Notes: generated by a model from the sequence alone, not told the origin. Shown: positions 8,607 to 18,102, counted from the first letter of the stretch. The stretch: DNA of 64,000 bases from Achromobacter agilis (GCF_900496965.1 NZ_UFQB01000008.1:164332-228331); one strand, 5' to 3'. A program made the numbers and translations.

Positions 8607-9276
8607 ATTGCTGCACGATTTCCAGGACGCCATTGATAACGAATTGCACCGCCATGCACACCAGCAGGAAGCCCATGATGCGCGAGATGGCCTCTACCCC
8701 GCCCTGGCCGATCACCGCGACGATGCGGCCGGCCGATCGCAGACAGACCCAGAACAGCAGGCCCAGCAGCGTAAACACGATGACCGGCGTGATGGCGACC
8801 ACCCACGGCGCATAGGAGGGCGTCACCGTCGCGTCGACCGACGCGGCTCCGCTGATGATCATGGCGATAGTGCCCGGCCCCGCGGTCCCGGGCAGGGCCA
8901 GGGGCACGAATGCGATGTTGGGCACTTGCCGGTTCGCCTGTGCGTCGGCGACGTCGACTTCCGAGGCGCTTGCGTCGCCAGACGGAAACACCATGCTGAA
9001 ACCGATGCTGGCCACGATCAGGCCACCCGCGATGCGCAACCCCGGAATCGAAATGCCGAAGGTGTGCATGATCCAAGCGCCGGCGTAGTAGGTCACGACC
9101 ATGATGGCGACCACGTAGAACGCCGCCTGCGTCACCTGGCGCTCGCGCTCCTTGTAGGGAATGTGCTGGCCCAGGGACAGCAGCAGGGTCATCGACGTCA
9201 GCGGGTTGGCCAGCGGCAGCATCAGGGCAAGCCCCAAACTCACCAGCTTGCCCAATTGAACCAGGTCGTCGGTCAT
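8593..9276 (-). CDS. MarC/NAAT family integral membrane protein
   Basis: Polytopic protein of 227 residues with six predicted membrane segments and the MarC signatures LALMLPLANPLTSMTLLLSL near the N-terminus and NIAFVPLALPGTAGPGTIAMII in the middle (the internal repeat with P-x-x-G-P-G). Despite the historical multiple-antibiotic-resistance name, the family role is unclear; one archaeal member moves neutral amino acids. An extra acidic loop (SEVDVADAQANRQ) separates the halves. First gene of the minus-strand operon; it is divergent from the TetR gene, with a long palindrome between them that could control both. Confidence 0.88.
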   Translation of the reverse strand: MTDDLVQLGKLVSLGLALMLPLANPLTSMTLLLSLGQHIPYKERERQVTQAAFYVVAIMVVTYYAGAWIMHTFGISIPGLRIAGGLIVASIGFSMVFPSGDASASEVDVADAQANRQVPNIAFVPLALPGTAGPGTIAMIISGAASVDATVTPSYAPWVVAITPVIVFTLLGLLFWVCLRSAGRIVAVIGQGGVEAISRIMGFLLVCMAVQFVINGVLEIVQQYGAG

Positions 9277-9338
9277 GGCCGCCTCTTGTGCGTAAAGGCG
9301 CAGCCCTGTGCCTCGCAGCCGCGCGGGAAATTTTCAAT

Positions 9339-9363
9339 TGTGTAATGTACTATACATTACACA
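9339..9363. promoter_or_regulatory. Palindromic operator between marC-like and tetR genes
   Basis: Eleven-base arms, TGTGTAATGTA and TACATTACACA, are separated by three bases and match perfectly. The site lies in the divergent gap, 65 bases before the TetR start and 63 bases before the MarC start. TetR proteins usually bind such palindromes near their own gene, so autoregulation and control of the divergent operon are inferred. Confidence 0.75.
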
Positions 9364-9427
9364 TGCTGATCAAAGCCGGAGAGCGGGCACATTACCGCCC
9401 GCGGCAACCTGGAGGCGGGAGGACGAA

Positions 9428-10066
9428 GTGAACACGGTTTCCAACGATACGGCGGCACGCCCGCTGACCAGCAAGGGCGAAGCGCGCCGCGAGCGCCTGC
9501 TCGAGGCGGCCACGCAATCGTTGCTGGAGCACGGATATGCCCAGACCTCCATCCAGCGCGTCTTGCGGCAGGCCGGTGGCTCCGCTGCCACCGCCTATCA
9601 GCTGTTCGGCAACAAAGAAGGCCTGCTGGCCGCGGTCCTGCAACATGAGCTGGACGGCCTGCGCGCCGCGGTGTTCCCCGCCGCCATGCTGACGCAACCC
9701 GTCGGCGTGGCGCTGCATGAGCTGTCCGTGCGCCTGCTGACCTACGCCCTCCAGCCCAAATCGGTCGCCCTGTACCGCTTGCTGATCTCGGAATGCCATC
9801 GCCTGCCGCAGCTTGCCGAAGCGCTGCGCATCGCGGTGGAAAAGCAGATCCACGCCCCGCTCGAACAGTGCCTGCGCCAAGCCTGCGAACGAGGCGAACT
9901 GCGCATTGACGATCCCCGCCAGGCCGCGCTGACCCTGGGCAACCTGATCAACGGCATCGCCGCCCATGCCCGCCTGTCCGGCGGCAGCGCCGACGGTCCC
10001 GATGCCGAACACCTGGCCACCTGCCGCTATGGCGTCGACACGCTGCTGCGGGCCTTCCGCGCCTAG
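9428..10066 (+). CDS. TetR/AcrR family transcriptional regulator
   Basis: Repressor-type protein of 212 residues. The N-terminal helix-turn-helix spans about residues 15-65 (RRERLLEAATQSLLEHGYA, then TSIQRVLRQAGGSAATAYQLFGNKEGL) and is followed by an all-helical ligand and dimer domain with a C-terminal AefR-like pattern. The start is a GTG with GGAGG and GGGAGG just upstream; the palindrome at 9339-9363 would then lie in its leader. It is convergent with an MFS exporter, nine bases apart, and divergent from marC, either of which may be its target. Confidence 0.88.
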   Translation: MNTVSNDTAARPLTSKGEARRERLLEAATQSLLEHGYAQTSIQRVLRQAGGSAATAYQLFGNKEGLLAAVLQHELDGLRAAVFPAAMLTQPVGVALHELSVRLLTYALQPKSVALYRLLISECHRLPQLAEALRIAVEKQIHAPLEQCLRQACERGELRIDDPRQAALTLGNLINGIAAHARLSGGSADGPDAEHLATCRYGVDTLLRAFRA

Positions 10067-10075
10067 CGCGCGCCG

Positions 10076-11299
10076 TCAGGGCGCGGCCTGCCGCCCTGCC
10101 CGCGCCAGCATGGCGGCCGCCGCCAAGATGCATGCCGCGGCCAGCCAGAGGTTGGCCCGCAGGCCCAGGGCGTCCACGCTGGGCACGCCGAGCAGCGAGC
10201 CGGCCGCTATGCCCAGGTTGAACACCGCCACGAAAAGCGAGGTCGCCGCTTCGACCGCACGGGGCGCCGCCTTCATCATCCAGGTCTGCAGCGATACCGA
10301 AACGCCGCCGTACGCCAATCCCCAGGCGACTAGCAGCGCTGCGGCCGCCGCAGGGAACTGGCCCACTGCGCTGAAGAGCAGCAAGGTAACCAGAAGGCCG
10401 GCCGCGATGGCCAGCAGCGTCGCGGCCGGGCGCCTGGCGGCGGCGCCGCCGCCCAGGAAGTTGCCGGCCACGCCCGCCGCGCCGTAGGCAAAGAGCAGCG
10501 GACCGATCCAGGCCGGCCCGAATGCCGCGTGGGACTGCAGCAGCGGCCGCACGAAGGTGTAGGCCATGAAATGCCCCGCAACCAGGCACAGCGTAACGAG
10601 CAGCCCCAGCCGCAGCGCCGGGTTGGCCAGTTGCGACACCAGTTGCCGCACGCGCAGCGCGCGTTCGGCGGGCAGCCGCGGCAGGCTCGACGCGTTCAGA
10701 AGCAGCACGCCGAAGCACAATACCGCCATGGCGCCGAATGCCGCGCGCCATCCCGCCAGGCCGCCGATGAACGCCCCCAGCGGCACCCCCAGCACGGACG
10801 CCACCGCCACGCCGCCAAAAATGATCGACGTGGCCAGCCCGACCGCGCCCGGTGCAACCAGCCGGGCCGCCAGCCCGCCTGCGATCGCCCACACGCCGCC
10901 GATGCAGAACCCCACCAGCACCCGCGCCGCCAGGAACCACGCCATGCTCGGCGCGAGGGCGCTGGCGGCGTTGGCGCCCGCCAGCAGCGCGAGCAGGCCG
11001 CAAAGAATGACGCGCCGGTCCGCGCCCTTCGCCCCCACCACGACCAGCGGGGCGAACAGCGCCGCCAGGATCGCGGGCACGAACAGCATGAAGCCGCCCA
11101 TGCCTACCGAAACGCCCAGCGCGGCGGTGATCGGAACGAACAGGCCCACCGGCAGCATTTCGGTCGTGACTACGCAGAACGTGGCCATCCCGACGGCCGT
11201 CACGGCCAGCCAGGGACGCCGCAGGTCCGGCGCCGGACAGGGTTGGGGCAGCGGCGAGCCGGAAACGGCGCCGTCTTGCAGGGAAATGCCACGGGTCAT
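10076..11299 (-). CDS. MFS transporter, drug/arabinose-efflux (DHA1) type
   Basis: Twelve-helix major facilitator of 407 residues. The N-half resembles the AraJ/PbuE/NepI exporters: TVEMLPVGL-like TTEMLPVGLFVPI in helix 1 and the loop 2-3 motif reduced to KGADRRVILCGL. It likely extrudes a small metabolite or drug by proton antiport; the substrate is unknown. It is divergent from a LysR gene (106 bases between start codons), the common pairing for LysR-regulated exporters, and convergent with the TetR gene. Confidence 0.88.
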   Translation of the reverse strand: MTRGISLQDGAVSGSPLPQPCPAPDLRRPWLAVTAVGMATFCVVTTEMLPVGLFVPITAALGVSVGMGGFMLFVPAILAALFAPLVVVGAKGADRRVILCGLLALLAGANAASALAPSMAWFLAARVLVGFCIGGVWAIAGGLAARLVAPGAVGLATSIIFGGVAVASVLGVPLGAFIGGLAGWRAAFGAMAVLCFGVLLLNASSLPRLPAERALRVRQLVSQLANPALRLGLLVTLCLVAGHFMAYTFVRPLLQSHAAFGPAWIGPLLFAYGAAGVAGNFLGGGAAARRPAATLLAIAAGLLVTLLLFSAVGQFPAAAAALLVAWGLAYGGVSVSLQTWMMKAAPRAVEAATSLFVAVFNLGIAAGSLLGVPSVDALGLRANLWLAAACILAAAAMLARAGRQAAP

Positions 11300-11404
11300 G
11301 TCGAAAAAGTCCAGATAAGGCCCGTCGCGGGCCGACCCTTGTGCACTCTACTGTTTCCAGCCAGCTGATAAAGTAGGCAATTCGATACACATAAGGGACG
11401 AATC

Positions 11405-12358
11405 GTGCCCAATACGCTCCTGCCCGCCGCGCGCCTGGACCACATCGGAGACCTCCTGGCCTTCGTGCGCGTGGCGGACTCGCAGAGCTTCACGGCAGCG
11501 GCCGACAAGCTGGGCCTGTCCCGCTCCGCCATCGGCAAATGCATCGCGCGCCTGGAACAAGGCCTGGGCGCGCGGCTGCTCCATCGCAGCACCCGCAGCG
11601 TCAGCCTCAGCGATGAAGGCCGCGTCTTCTACGAGCACGCGCTGCGCATCCTGGCCGAAGTGGAGAACGCGGCCGATGCGATGGACAGCCGCAAGCAGGC
11701 GCCCCGAGGGCGGCTGCGTCTCGATTTGCCCGTGTCCCTGGGCCGGCTGCACATCATGCCGCTGCTGCGCGACTACCTGCGGGAGTGGCCCGAGGTGGAA
11801 GCGGACGTCAGCTTCACGGACGACTACACCGATCTGGTGCGCGACGGCGTCGACGTGGCCATCCGCATCGGCGGCGACCCGGACAGCCGGCTGGTGCAGC
11901 GGGTGCTGGCGCCGCACCGCCTGATCACCTGCGCCTCGCCCGCGTACCTGGAGCGCCACGGCGCCCCCGCCACGCCAGACGACCTGGCCCGCCACCGGAC
12001 CCTGGCCTTCACGCACGCCGGAGTGCTGGTGGCCTGGCGCTACGCGGTCAATGGACAGGAGCGCCAGGTGCAGGCGGCGGGACGCCTGCGGATGGGCAAC
12101 ACGGAAGCCCTGCGCGACGCTGCGCTGGCGGGCGAAGGCATCGTGCAACTAGGCGCTTTCCTGGTCGGCGCGGACCTGCGCGCCGGGCGGCTGCAGGCCG
12201 TGCTCGAATCCGTGGCGCCCGCCGGCGCGCCAGTCTGCGCGGTGTACCCGCACCGCCGCCATCTGGCGCCCAAGGTGCGCGTCCTGATCGACAGCATCGC
12301 GCGCGCCTGGAGCGCAGGCCCGCCCTGGGCCGCCCGCGCGGCGCCGGAGCCACGTTGA
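11405..12358 (+). CDS. LysR-type regulator
   Basis: Protein of 317 residues with an N-terminal winged helix-turn-helix (about residues 12-72: LAFVRVADSQSFTAAADKLGLSR pattern, then GARLLHRSTRSVSLSDEG) and a C-terminal periplasmic-binding-like effector domain ending near residue 300. It belongs to the large AaeR/DmlR-like subgroup typical of Burkholderiales. It is divergent from the MFS exporter and probably activates that gene with a small-molecule ligand; the AT-rich gap near 11365-11395 is where LysR sites are expected. Confidence 0.9.
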   Translation: MPNTLLPAARLDHIGDLLAFVRVADSQSFTAAADKLGLSRSAIGKCIARLEQGLGARLLHRSTRSVSLSDEGRVFYEHALRILAEVENAADAMDSRKQAPRGRLRLDLPVSLGRLHIMPLLRDYLREWPEVEADVSFTDDYTDLVRDGVDVAIRIGGDPDSRLVQRVLAPHRLITCASPAYLERHGAPATPDDLARHRTLAFTHAGVLVAWRYAVNGQERQVQAAGRLRMGNTEALRDAALAGEGIVQLGAFLVGADLRAGRLQAVLESVAPAGAPVCAVYPHRRHLAPKVRVLIDSIARAWSAGPPWAARAAPEPR

Positions 12359-12483
12359 TTTGCATCATCCTTTATGATCTTCAGTATTGCGCTTCGTTAT
12401 GCAATACCGGATACCCAAGGACGCTGCCTAGCATATCCATGCCTGCCGCCCGCGGCGTCCCGTCTTTTCCCCCGGAGTCTTTC

Positions 12484-13287
12484 TTGAGCGATATTTACCA
12501 ATTCAGCCGTGGCACCGCCCCGCTGCTGGTCTCCATCCCCCACCTGGGCAGCCTGATCCCCGACTCGCAACGCGCGCAGATGACGCCCGTGGGCTTGCAG
12601 TCCGGCGACACCGATTGGCACCTGGATACGCTGTACCGCTTTGTCGAAGCCATGGGCGCCTCGGTCATCGGCGCGCGCTATTCGCGCTATGTCGTGGACC
12701 TGAACCGTCCGCCCAACGACGAAAGCCTGTATCCGGGCCAGACCAAGACCGGCCTGTGCCCGGCCCAGACCTTCCGCGGCGACGCCCTCTACCTGAACGA
12801 AGGCATCCTGACGGATGCCGAACGCACCCACCGCCTGCAAACGTATTGGCAGCCGTACCACGCCAAACTGTGCGAGGAACTGGACCGCATCAAGGCCGAA
12901 CACGGCACGGTGCTGCTCTGGGAGGCGCATTCGATCGCCAGCGTGCTGCCCCGCCTGTTCGACGGCAAGCTGCCCGACCTGAACATCGGCACCTCCGACG
13001 GCGCCGCGTGCGCGCCCGACATCCTGGCCGCGGTCGAGGACCGCCTGCGCGACTGCTCCGACTACACCTGGGCCGTCAACGGCCGGTTCAAGGGAGGCTA
13101 CATCACGCGCCACTACGGCGCGCCGGCGGACAACATCCACGCCATCCAGCTGGAAATGTGCCAGTCCACCTACATGGACGAAACCCATCCCTACGGCTAC
13201 CGCGCGGATCTTGCCGAGAAAGTGATCCCGGTCGTCGAAGGCCTGGTGCAGGCCGCCCTGCGGCAGGCCTCTGCGCGCCAGCGCTGA
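12484..13287 (+). CDS. hutG: N-formylglutamate amidohydrolase (deformylase)
   Basis: Zinc-type amidohydrolase of 267 residues that splits N-formyl-L-glutamate to formate and glutamate, the last step of the five-step histidine degradation route. Family segments are LVSIPHLGSLIP, GDTDWHLDTLY, YVVDLNRPPNDE and LLWEAHSIASVLP, then the IQLEMCQSTYMDE motif near the C-terminus. A TTG start is chosen: GGAG lies six bases upstream and the protein begins SDIYQFSRG; an in-frame ATG at 12439 would add 15 residues. No other hut gene is adjacent, although a HutD-like gene occurs 3.6 kb away; two LysR genes flank it. Confidence 0.88.
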   Translation: MSDIYQFSRGTAPLLVSIPHLGSLIPDSQRAQMTPVGLQSGDTDWHLDTLYRFVEAMGASVIGARYSRYVVDLNRPPNDESLYPGQTKTGLCPAQTFRGDALYLNEGILTDAERTHRLQTYWQPYHAKLCEELDRIKAEHGTVLLWEAHSIASVLPRLFDGKLPDLNIGTSDGAACAPDILAAVEDRLRDCSDYTWAVNGRFKGGYITRHYGAPADNIHAIQLEMCQSTYMDETHPYGYRADLAEKVIPVVEGLVQAALRQASARQR

Positions 13288-13318
13288 GTTTCCGCCATTT
13301 CCTGCCCCGGCCCAGGCG

Positions 13319-14332
13319 ATGAACCGCTTTACGTTCAACACCACCGAAAGCTATCCGGAATGGAACCTGCTGCTGACCTGGGTGGCGGTGGTGGAGTCCG
13401 CGTCGGTATCCGGCGCGGCGCGCCTGCTGGACCTGTCGCAGGCGGCTGTGTCGCAGCGCGTGAAGCAGCTGGAGGCCGCGATGGCCACCGTGCTGCTGGA
13501 CCGCAGCACCCGGCCGGCGCGGCCCACGCCCGCCGGCGAGCTGCTGTTCGACCACGCTGCCCGCCTGCTCGCGCAGGCGGGCGACATGACCGAAAGCGTG
13601 CGCAACCTGAGCCGGGCCAAGCGCAATATCGTCCGCTTCGGCTGTGTCGACTCCTTCGCCGGCACGCTGGGCCCGACGCTGATCCACGGCCTGTCGGGCG
13701 CGTCGCGGCAGATCCGGCTGTGGTCGGGCATCACGCCGGTGCTGGACAAGCAGCTGGAGGACCGGCAGCTCGACCTGGTCGTCACCACCAGCGCATCGGC
13801 CGGCAAGCCCGCCATCCGCAAATACAGCCTGTTCAGCGAGCCCTATCTGCTGATCGTGCCGCGCTCGATGGACATGGAAAACATCGAATCGCTGAAAGAA
13901 CTGGGCAGGCAGGCGCAATTCATCCGCTACAGCGCCCGCTCCTTCATCGGCGCCGAGATCGATCGCCTGATCGAAGCCCAGGGCGTCATGATCGAACGCA
14001 CCTTCGAATTCGACAACACCGATCCGCTGCTCAGCCTGGTCACGGCGGGGCTGGGCTTTGCGATCAGCACGCCGCTGTGCATCTGGCAATCGCGCCATTT
14101 CGTGGACCAGTTGCGGGTGCTGCCGCTGGCGCCCTATCTGGGTATGGCGCGCGGCGACGACGGCAGCCTGTCGCGCACCCTCTATCTGGCCGCCCGCCAG
14201 CAAGAGGTCGGCAAGCTGCCGACCGAGGCCCGGGACGTGATCCTGATGGCGATGGAACGCCTGATCCAGAAAGACATCGCCCCGGCCCTGGGGCTGCCGC
14301 CCGCCACGCTGTGGCGCAGCACGCGGCGCTGA
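13319..14332 (+). CDS. LysR-type regulator
   Basis: Protein of 337 residues. The winged helix-turn-helix covers about residues 18-78 (WVAVVESASVSGAARLLDLSQAAVSQRV, then LLDRSTRPARPTPAG); the effector domain follows to about residue 310. It begins 31 bases after the deformylase gene on the same strand, so it may be co-transcribed with it, and ends 16 bases from the convergent etfA. Target and ligand cannot be read; control of hutG or of the ETF cluster is possible. Confidence 0.88.
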   Translation: MNRFTFNTTESYPEWNLLLTWVAVVESASVSGAARLLDLSQAAVSQRVKQLEAAMATVLLDRSTRPARPTPAGELLFDHAARLLAQAGDMTESVRNLSRAKRNIVRFGCVDSFAGTLGPTLIHGLSGASRQIRLWSGITPVLDKQLEDRQLDLVVTTSASAGKPAIRKYSLFSEPYLLIVPRSMDMENIESLKELGRQAQFIRYSARSFIGAEIDRLIEAQGVMIERTFEFDNTDPLLSLVTAGLGFAISTPLCIWQSRHFVDQLRVLPLAPYLGMARGDDGSLSRTLYLAARQQEVGKLPTEARDVILMAMERLIQKDIAPALGLPPATLWRSTRR

Positions 14333-14348
14333 CCGCGCTCCGTTCACC

Positions 14349-15281
14349 TCAAGGCAAGGCGGCCGTCAGAGTCGGCACGGCATCGAACAGATCGCCGACC
14401 AGGCCGTAGTCCGCCACGCCGAAGATCGGCGCGTCGCCGTCCTTGTTGATGGCGACGATGGTCTTGGCGTCCTTCATGCCGGCCAGGTGCTGGATGGCCC
14501 CGGAAATCCCGACCGCCACATACAGCTCGGGCGCCACGATCTTGCCGGTCTGGCCCACCTGCCAATCGTTCGGCGCATAGCCCGCATCGACCGCGGCACG
14601 CGAGGCGCCCAGCGCCGCGCCCAGCTTTTCCGCCAGCGGATCCAGCAACTTGAAGTTTTCGGCGCTGCCCAGCCCGCGTCCACCCGACACCACCACCCGG
14701 GCGCTGCCCAGGTCGGGCCGCTCCGATACGGCGATCTCGCGGCTGACGAAACGCGCGCAGCGGTCGCAAGACGCGGCGGCTACCGTCTCGATCGCGGCAT
14801 TTCCGCCTTCGGCCGGCGCGGGATCGAAAGCCGTGGCGCGGATCGTAGCCACCACCACCGGATAGCCGCTGCGCACGGTCTCGATCGCGTTGCCGGCGTA
14901 GATGGGGCGCTTGAACGTGTCCGGGGCCACCACCTGGATCACGTCGGACACCTGCGCCACGTCCAGCAGCGCGGCAACGCGCGGGGCGACGCTCTTGCCA
15001 TGCGCCGTGGCCGCCATGAACAGGTGGGAATAGCCGCCGGCCATCGCCACGGCCTGGGCCGCCACGCTTTCCGCCACGCCGTCGTCGAATTGCGGCGACT
15101 GCGCCAGCAGCACCTTGGCCACGCCGGCGGCGCGGGCAGCCGCCTCGGCCGCCGGGCGCGCGTCCGCGCCGGTCACCAGCACGTGCACCGGCATATCCAG
15201 TTTGCCGGCGGCGGCAATGGCGTTGAGCGTAGCGCCGTTCAGCATGCGCCCGTCGTGTTCGGCAATAACGAGTACCGTCAT
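14349..15281 (-). CDS. etfA: Electron transfer flavoprotein subunit alpha
   Basis: FAD-carrying subunit of 310 residues. The N-terminal half has the ETF alpha/beta fold; the C-terminal FAD domain shows the family signature [12 protein letters not shown] near residue 210, then [39 protein letters not shown] and [13 protein letters not shown]. It accepts electrons from dehydrogenase flavins and passes them to ETF-ubiquinone oxidoreductase. Start overlaps the EtfB stop (ATGA). As a pair sitting with an FAD oxidoreductase it may be a dedicated rather than housekeeping ETF. Confidence 0.96.
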   Translation of the reverse strand: MTVLVIAEHDGRMLNGATLNAIAAAGKLDMPVHVLVTGADARPAAEAAARAAGVAKVLLAQSPQFDDGVAESVAAQAVAMAGGYSHLFMAATAHGKSVAPRVAALLDVAQVSDVIQVVAPDTFKRPIYAGNAIETVRSGYPVVVATIRATAFDPAPAEGGNAAIETVAAASCDRCARFVSREIAVSERPDLGSARVVVSGGRGLGSAENFKLLDPLAEKLGAALGASRAAVDAGYAPNDWQVGQTGKIVAPELYVAVGISGAIQHLAGMKDAKTIVAINKDGDAPIFGVADYGLVGDLFDAVPTLTAALP

Positions 15282-16030
15282 CAGATCACCTTCGCTTCGT
15301 TCTTCAGTTTGTCGAGCAGCGCGGCCACGTCGGCGACCTTCACGCCGGGCGGGCGCGCCGCGGGCGCTTCGACGCGCAGCGTTTCCAGGCGGGATACGGG
15401 GTCCACGCCCAGGCCGTCTGGCGTCTCGGTATCCAGCGGCTTCTTCTTGGCTTTCATGATGTTGGGCAGCGTCACATAGCGCGGCTCATTCAGCCGCAGG
15501 TCTGCCGTGACCACGGCCGGCAGGGTCAGCTCCAGCACCTCCAGCCCGCCATCGACCTCGCGCGTGACGCGAACCGTATCGCCTTCCACGCGGATATCGC
15601 TGGCATTGGTGGCTTGCGGCCAGCCCAGCAGGGCTGCGAGCATCTGCCCCGTCTGGCAGGCGTCATCGTCGATCGCCTGCTTGCCCAGGATCACCAGGGC
15701 GGGCTGTTCCTTGCGCACGACCGCAAGCAGCAGCTTGGCCACCGCCAGCGGCCGCAGCGCGGCGTCGGTCTGGACCAGCACGCCCCGGTCCGCGCCGATC
15801 GCCAGCGCGGTGCGCAGCGTTTCCTGCGACTGCGCCGTGCCGCAGGTAACGGCGACGACCTCGCTTGCCGCGCCCTGCTCTTTCAGGCGCACGGCGGCTT
15901 CGACGGCGATCTCATCGAACGGGTTCATCGACATCTTCACGTTGCCGATGTCGACGCCGCTCTGATCGGCCTTGACGCGCACGTTGACGTTGTGGTCAAC
16001 CACGCGCTTGACCGCGGCAATTACCTTCAT
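15281..16030 (-). CDS. etfB: Electron transfer flavoprotein subunit beta
   Basis: AMP-binding partner of EtfA, 249 residues, the usual length. It opens [20 protein letters not shown] and carries the ETF-beta signature [42 protein letters not shown] region and [24 protein letters not shown], the recognition loop for partner dehydrogenases. Translationally coupled to etfA. A 70-base gap separates it from the upstream HutD-like gene on the same strand, so a common transcript is likely. Confidence 0.96.
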   Translation of the reverse strand: MKVIAAVKRVVDHNVNVRVKADQSGVDIGNVKMSMNPFDEIAVEAAVRLKEQGAASEVVAVTCGTAQSQETLRTALAIGADRGVLVQTDAALRPLAVAKLLLAVVRKEQPALVILGKQAIDDDACQTGQMLAALLGWPQATNASDIRVEGDTVRVTREVDGGLEVLELTLPAVVTADLRLNEPRYVTLPNIMKAKKKPLDTETPDGLGVDPVSRLETLRVEAPAARPPGVKVADVAALLDKLKNEAKVI

Positions 16031-16100
16031 GAAAACCTCCAGGAAAAAAGAATCACAGGCGCCCCGGGGCCCTACGCCCCGGCGCTCGGCGCCACCGGTT

Positions 16101-16697
16101 TCAGGCGCCGTCGGCCGCGGCGACGCCGATATCCAGCACGATGGCCGAGATGCCGCCCGGCGGCGGGCGGGCCGCGGGAAGGAACGCGCCGCCGGCATCG
16201 CCCTCGGCCGCCGTGACGAGGTATTCGCCCGCCGCCAGCGCCGCGCCCGGCGCCTTCCCGTCCAGGCGGCCCGCGCGCAGGGCGAGCACCAGCCGGGTCG
16301 TCCGCGGGGAACCGTCCAGCCCGCCGGCCGCGAGCGGCGCGGCCGCCCCGCCTGCGACGAATACGTGGGCGGTCGCGGCGCCACGCAGTACGAACAGATT
16401 CAACACGCGCACCGGTCCGCCCAGCAGGCGGGACGTGAACGCCGCATCGCCCGCGAACCCGGCAGGCTCGCCGGGCAGCAGCAACATCGCCGCGCTCTCG
16501 CCGCGCAGTTCCACGCCCTGCCCGGACAGCACGACCGACACGCGGTCATAGCCTGGAAAGCGGGAATACGGACCGTCGCGATCGATGTCGGCGATGCTCA
16601 CGCGCCAGCGTGCGGCGCTGTCCGCGGCCAGCGTGCGGGTCTGGCCCGCCCCGTTTTTCCAGGGCTCGGGCGGCAGGGCCAGCCAGCTGACAGGCAT
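16101..16697 (-). CDS. HutD/Ves family cupin-like protein
   Basis: Protein of 198 residues in the HutD (Ves) bicupin family, with the characteristic opening [12 protein letters not shown] near residue 14 and [23 protein letters not shown] around 30-50, then [13 protein letters not shown]. HutD is thought to bind a histidine-pathway metabolite such as formylglutamate and limit flux; it has no proven catalysis. It is downstream of and 13 bases from the FAD oxidoreductase gene. The last 70 residues are Ala/Gly-rich and low in complexity. A HutG gene lies on the other strand in the same area, so a link to amino-acid catabolism is plausible. Confidence 0.75.
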   Translation of the reverse strand: MPVSWLALPPEPWKNGAGQTRTLAADSAARWRVSIADIDRDGPYSRFPGYDRVSVVLSGQGVELRGESAAMLLLPGEPAGFAGDAAFTSRLLGGPVRVLNLFVLRGAATAHVFVAGGAAAPLAAGGLDGSPRTTRLVLALRAGRLDGKAPGAALAAGEYLVTAAEGDAGGAFLPAARPPPGGISAIVLDIGVAAADGA

Positions 16698-16710
16698 GGC
16701 GGGCGCGGAA

Positions 16711-17898
16711 TCAGGAGACCGCGCCAAGGCCGTACTTCCCGGTAAGCAGCGCGCCGCTCTGGAAGCGGCCGATGTCGTAGGGCGCGAGCGACACATCGGT
16801 GGCCAGCCCCAGCGCCTCCTGTGCCAGCACCCGCCCCACGGTGGGCGACAGCTTGAAGCCATGGCCCGAGAATCCGAATCCCACGATCAGGCCGGCCACG
16901 CCGCCGACGCGGCCCAGCACGGGGTTCCAGTCGGGGGTGACGTCGTACACGCCGGTCCACGAAGACGCCAGGCCGGCCGTCTCGTACGCCGGGAAGCGCT
17001 CGGCCACCTGCGCACCAACCTCCGCCACGTAATCCAGCGGAATGTCGCCCTGCTCGGCATCGCTCTGCTGCAGCTTTTCGCCGACGATGCCCTCGCTCAC
17101 CAGCATCTGGTTGCCGCCATAGCTGCGGCAATACAGCATCCCCGGGGACGCCAGGTCCTTATAGACCGGCATCGCGTAGGTATAGGGCGCCTGGTCGCAC
17201 TCCAGCGCCAGCACGGCGTGGCGCTCCGGCACGACGGGCATGGGCACGCCCGTCCAGTGCGCCAGCTCCGAGGTCCAGATGTTCTGCGTGCTGATGACCA
17301 GCGGGCTGGCGTAGTCGCCTTCCGAGGTGGACACGCCCGCCACCCGGCCGTTCTCGACCAGCAGGCGCCGCACGTCGACGTTTTCGCGGATGGTCACGCC
17401 GCGGCGGCGGGCGCCGCGCGCGAAGCTGGTGGCCACGAGATAGGCATCGGCGAAGCCCGCGTCGGGTTCGAAACCGATCAGCGCGGCATCGTCGAACGAG
17501 GCGATGGGCAGCAGCTCGCGCGCCTGCGCGGGGTTCAGCATTTCCAGCGCGATGCCTTGTTGCACCTGCTGCGCCAGCGCGCTGCGCAGCGGCTCCAGTT
17601 TGCCGTCGTCGGCCGCGCTGATGAGATAACCGCACTTGACCAGGCCGCACGAGGCTTCGTCGTCGCCCACATAGTTGGCGAAATCATTGAACACACGCCA
17701 TGAGCGCTGCGCCAGTTCCACGTTCTCGCGCACCGAATAGTGGGTGCGCAGAATGCCGGAGGACTGCGATGTCGTGCCCGCGCCGATCGTCGCCCGATCC
17801 AGCACCAGCACGTTCTTCGCACCCAGCTCCGCAAGGTGGAAGGCCACGGAACTGCCGATCACGCCGGCACCAATCACGATCACGTCATAGCTTTTCAA
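16711..17898 (-). CDS. FAD-dependent oxidoreductase, DAO/sarcosine-oxidase-beta type
   Basis: Protein of 395 residues of the D-amino-acid-oxidase fold. It starts with the dinucleotide motif DVIVIGAGVIGSS at residues 4-16 and has the family TSQSSGILRTHYS segment and a C-terminal GLIVGFGFSGHGFKLSPTVG FAD-binding patch. Relatives demethylate or deaminate sarcosine, dimethylglycine, glycine or proline-type amines. The start is a TTG with GGAG seven bases upstream, immediately before the fold. Its operon neighbours include EtfBA, so it may be a dehydrogenase that hands electrons to ETF rather than to oxygen (inference). Divergent from an SsuA/NMT1-type ABC importer that could bring in the substrate. 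Confidence 0.85.
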   Translation of the reverse strand: MKSYDVIVIGAGVIGSSVAFHLAELGAKNVLVLDRATIGAGTTSQSSGILRTHYSVRENVELAQRSWRVFNDFANYVGDDEASCGLVKCGYLISAADDGKLEPLRSALAQQVQQGIALEMLNPAQARELLPIASFDDAALIGFEPDAGFADAYLVATSFARGARRRGVTIRENVDVRRLLVENGRVAGVSTSEGDYASPLVISTQNIWTSELAHWTGVPMPVVPERHAVLALECDQAPYTYAMPVYKDLASPGMLYCRSYGGNQMLVSEGIVGEKLQQSDAEQGDIPLDYVAEVGAQVAERFPAYETAGLASSWTGVYDVTPDWNPVLGRVGGVAGLIVGFGFSGHGFKLSPTVGRVLAQEALGLATDVSLAPYDIGRFQSGALLTGKYGLGAVS

Positions 17899-18102
17899 GA
17901 CAAGGCTCCAAGGACAAGTGGCGCGAGTGTGAACCCGGCTTTCCGGAGCCGCCGCAATATAAGCCCAGCGAAATCTGACCATCGCCATTGCTTATATTCA
18001 CGCCGCCGGCCGATGTACAGGCGAAAGTCACGTCTGCCGCGCCCACAGAGCGCCGGTGACATGACATCCATCAGTCAATCTACATCTACGTAGGGGAAGA
18101 AT

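Noticed and set aside
8079..8636. 185-codon plus-strand frame within the DUF4105 gene
   Set aside because: Antisense shadow rich in Arg, Gln and His with no domain; the opposite strand is clearly coding.
11785..13287. Apparent fusion of LysR sequence with N-formylglutamate deformylase
   Set aside because: The first 230 codons are a shadow frame of the LysR gene; deformylase homology starts at the TTG at 12484.
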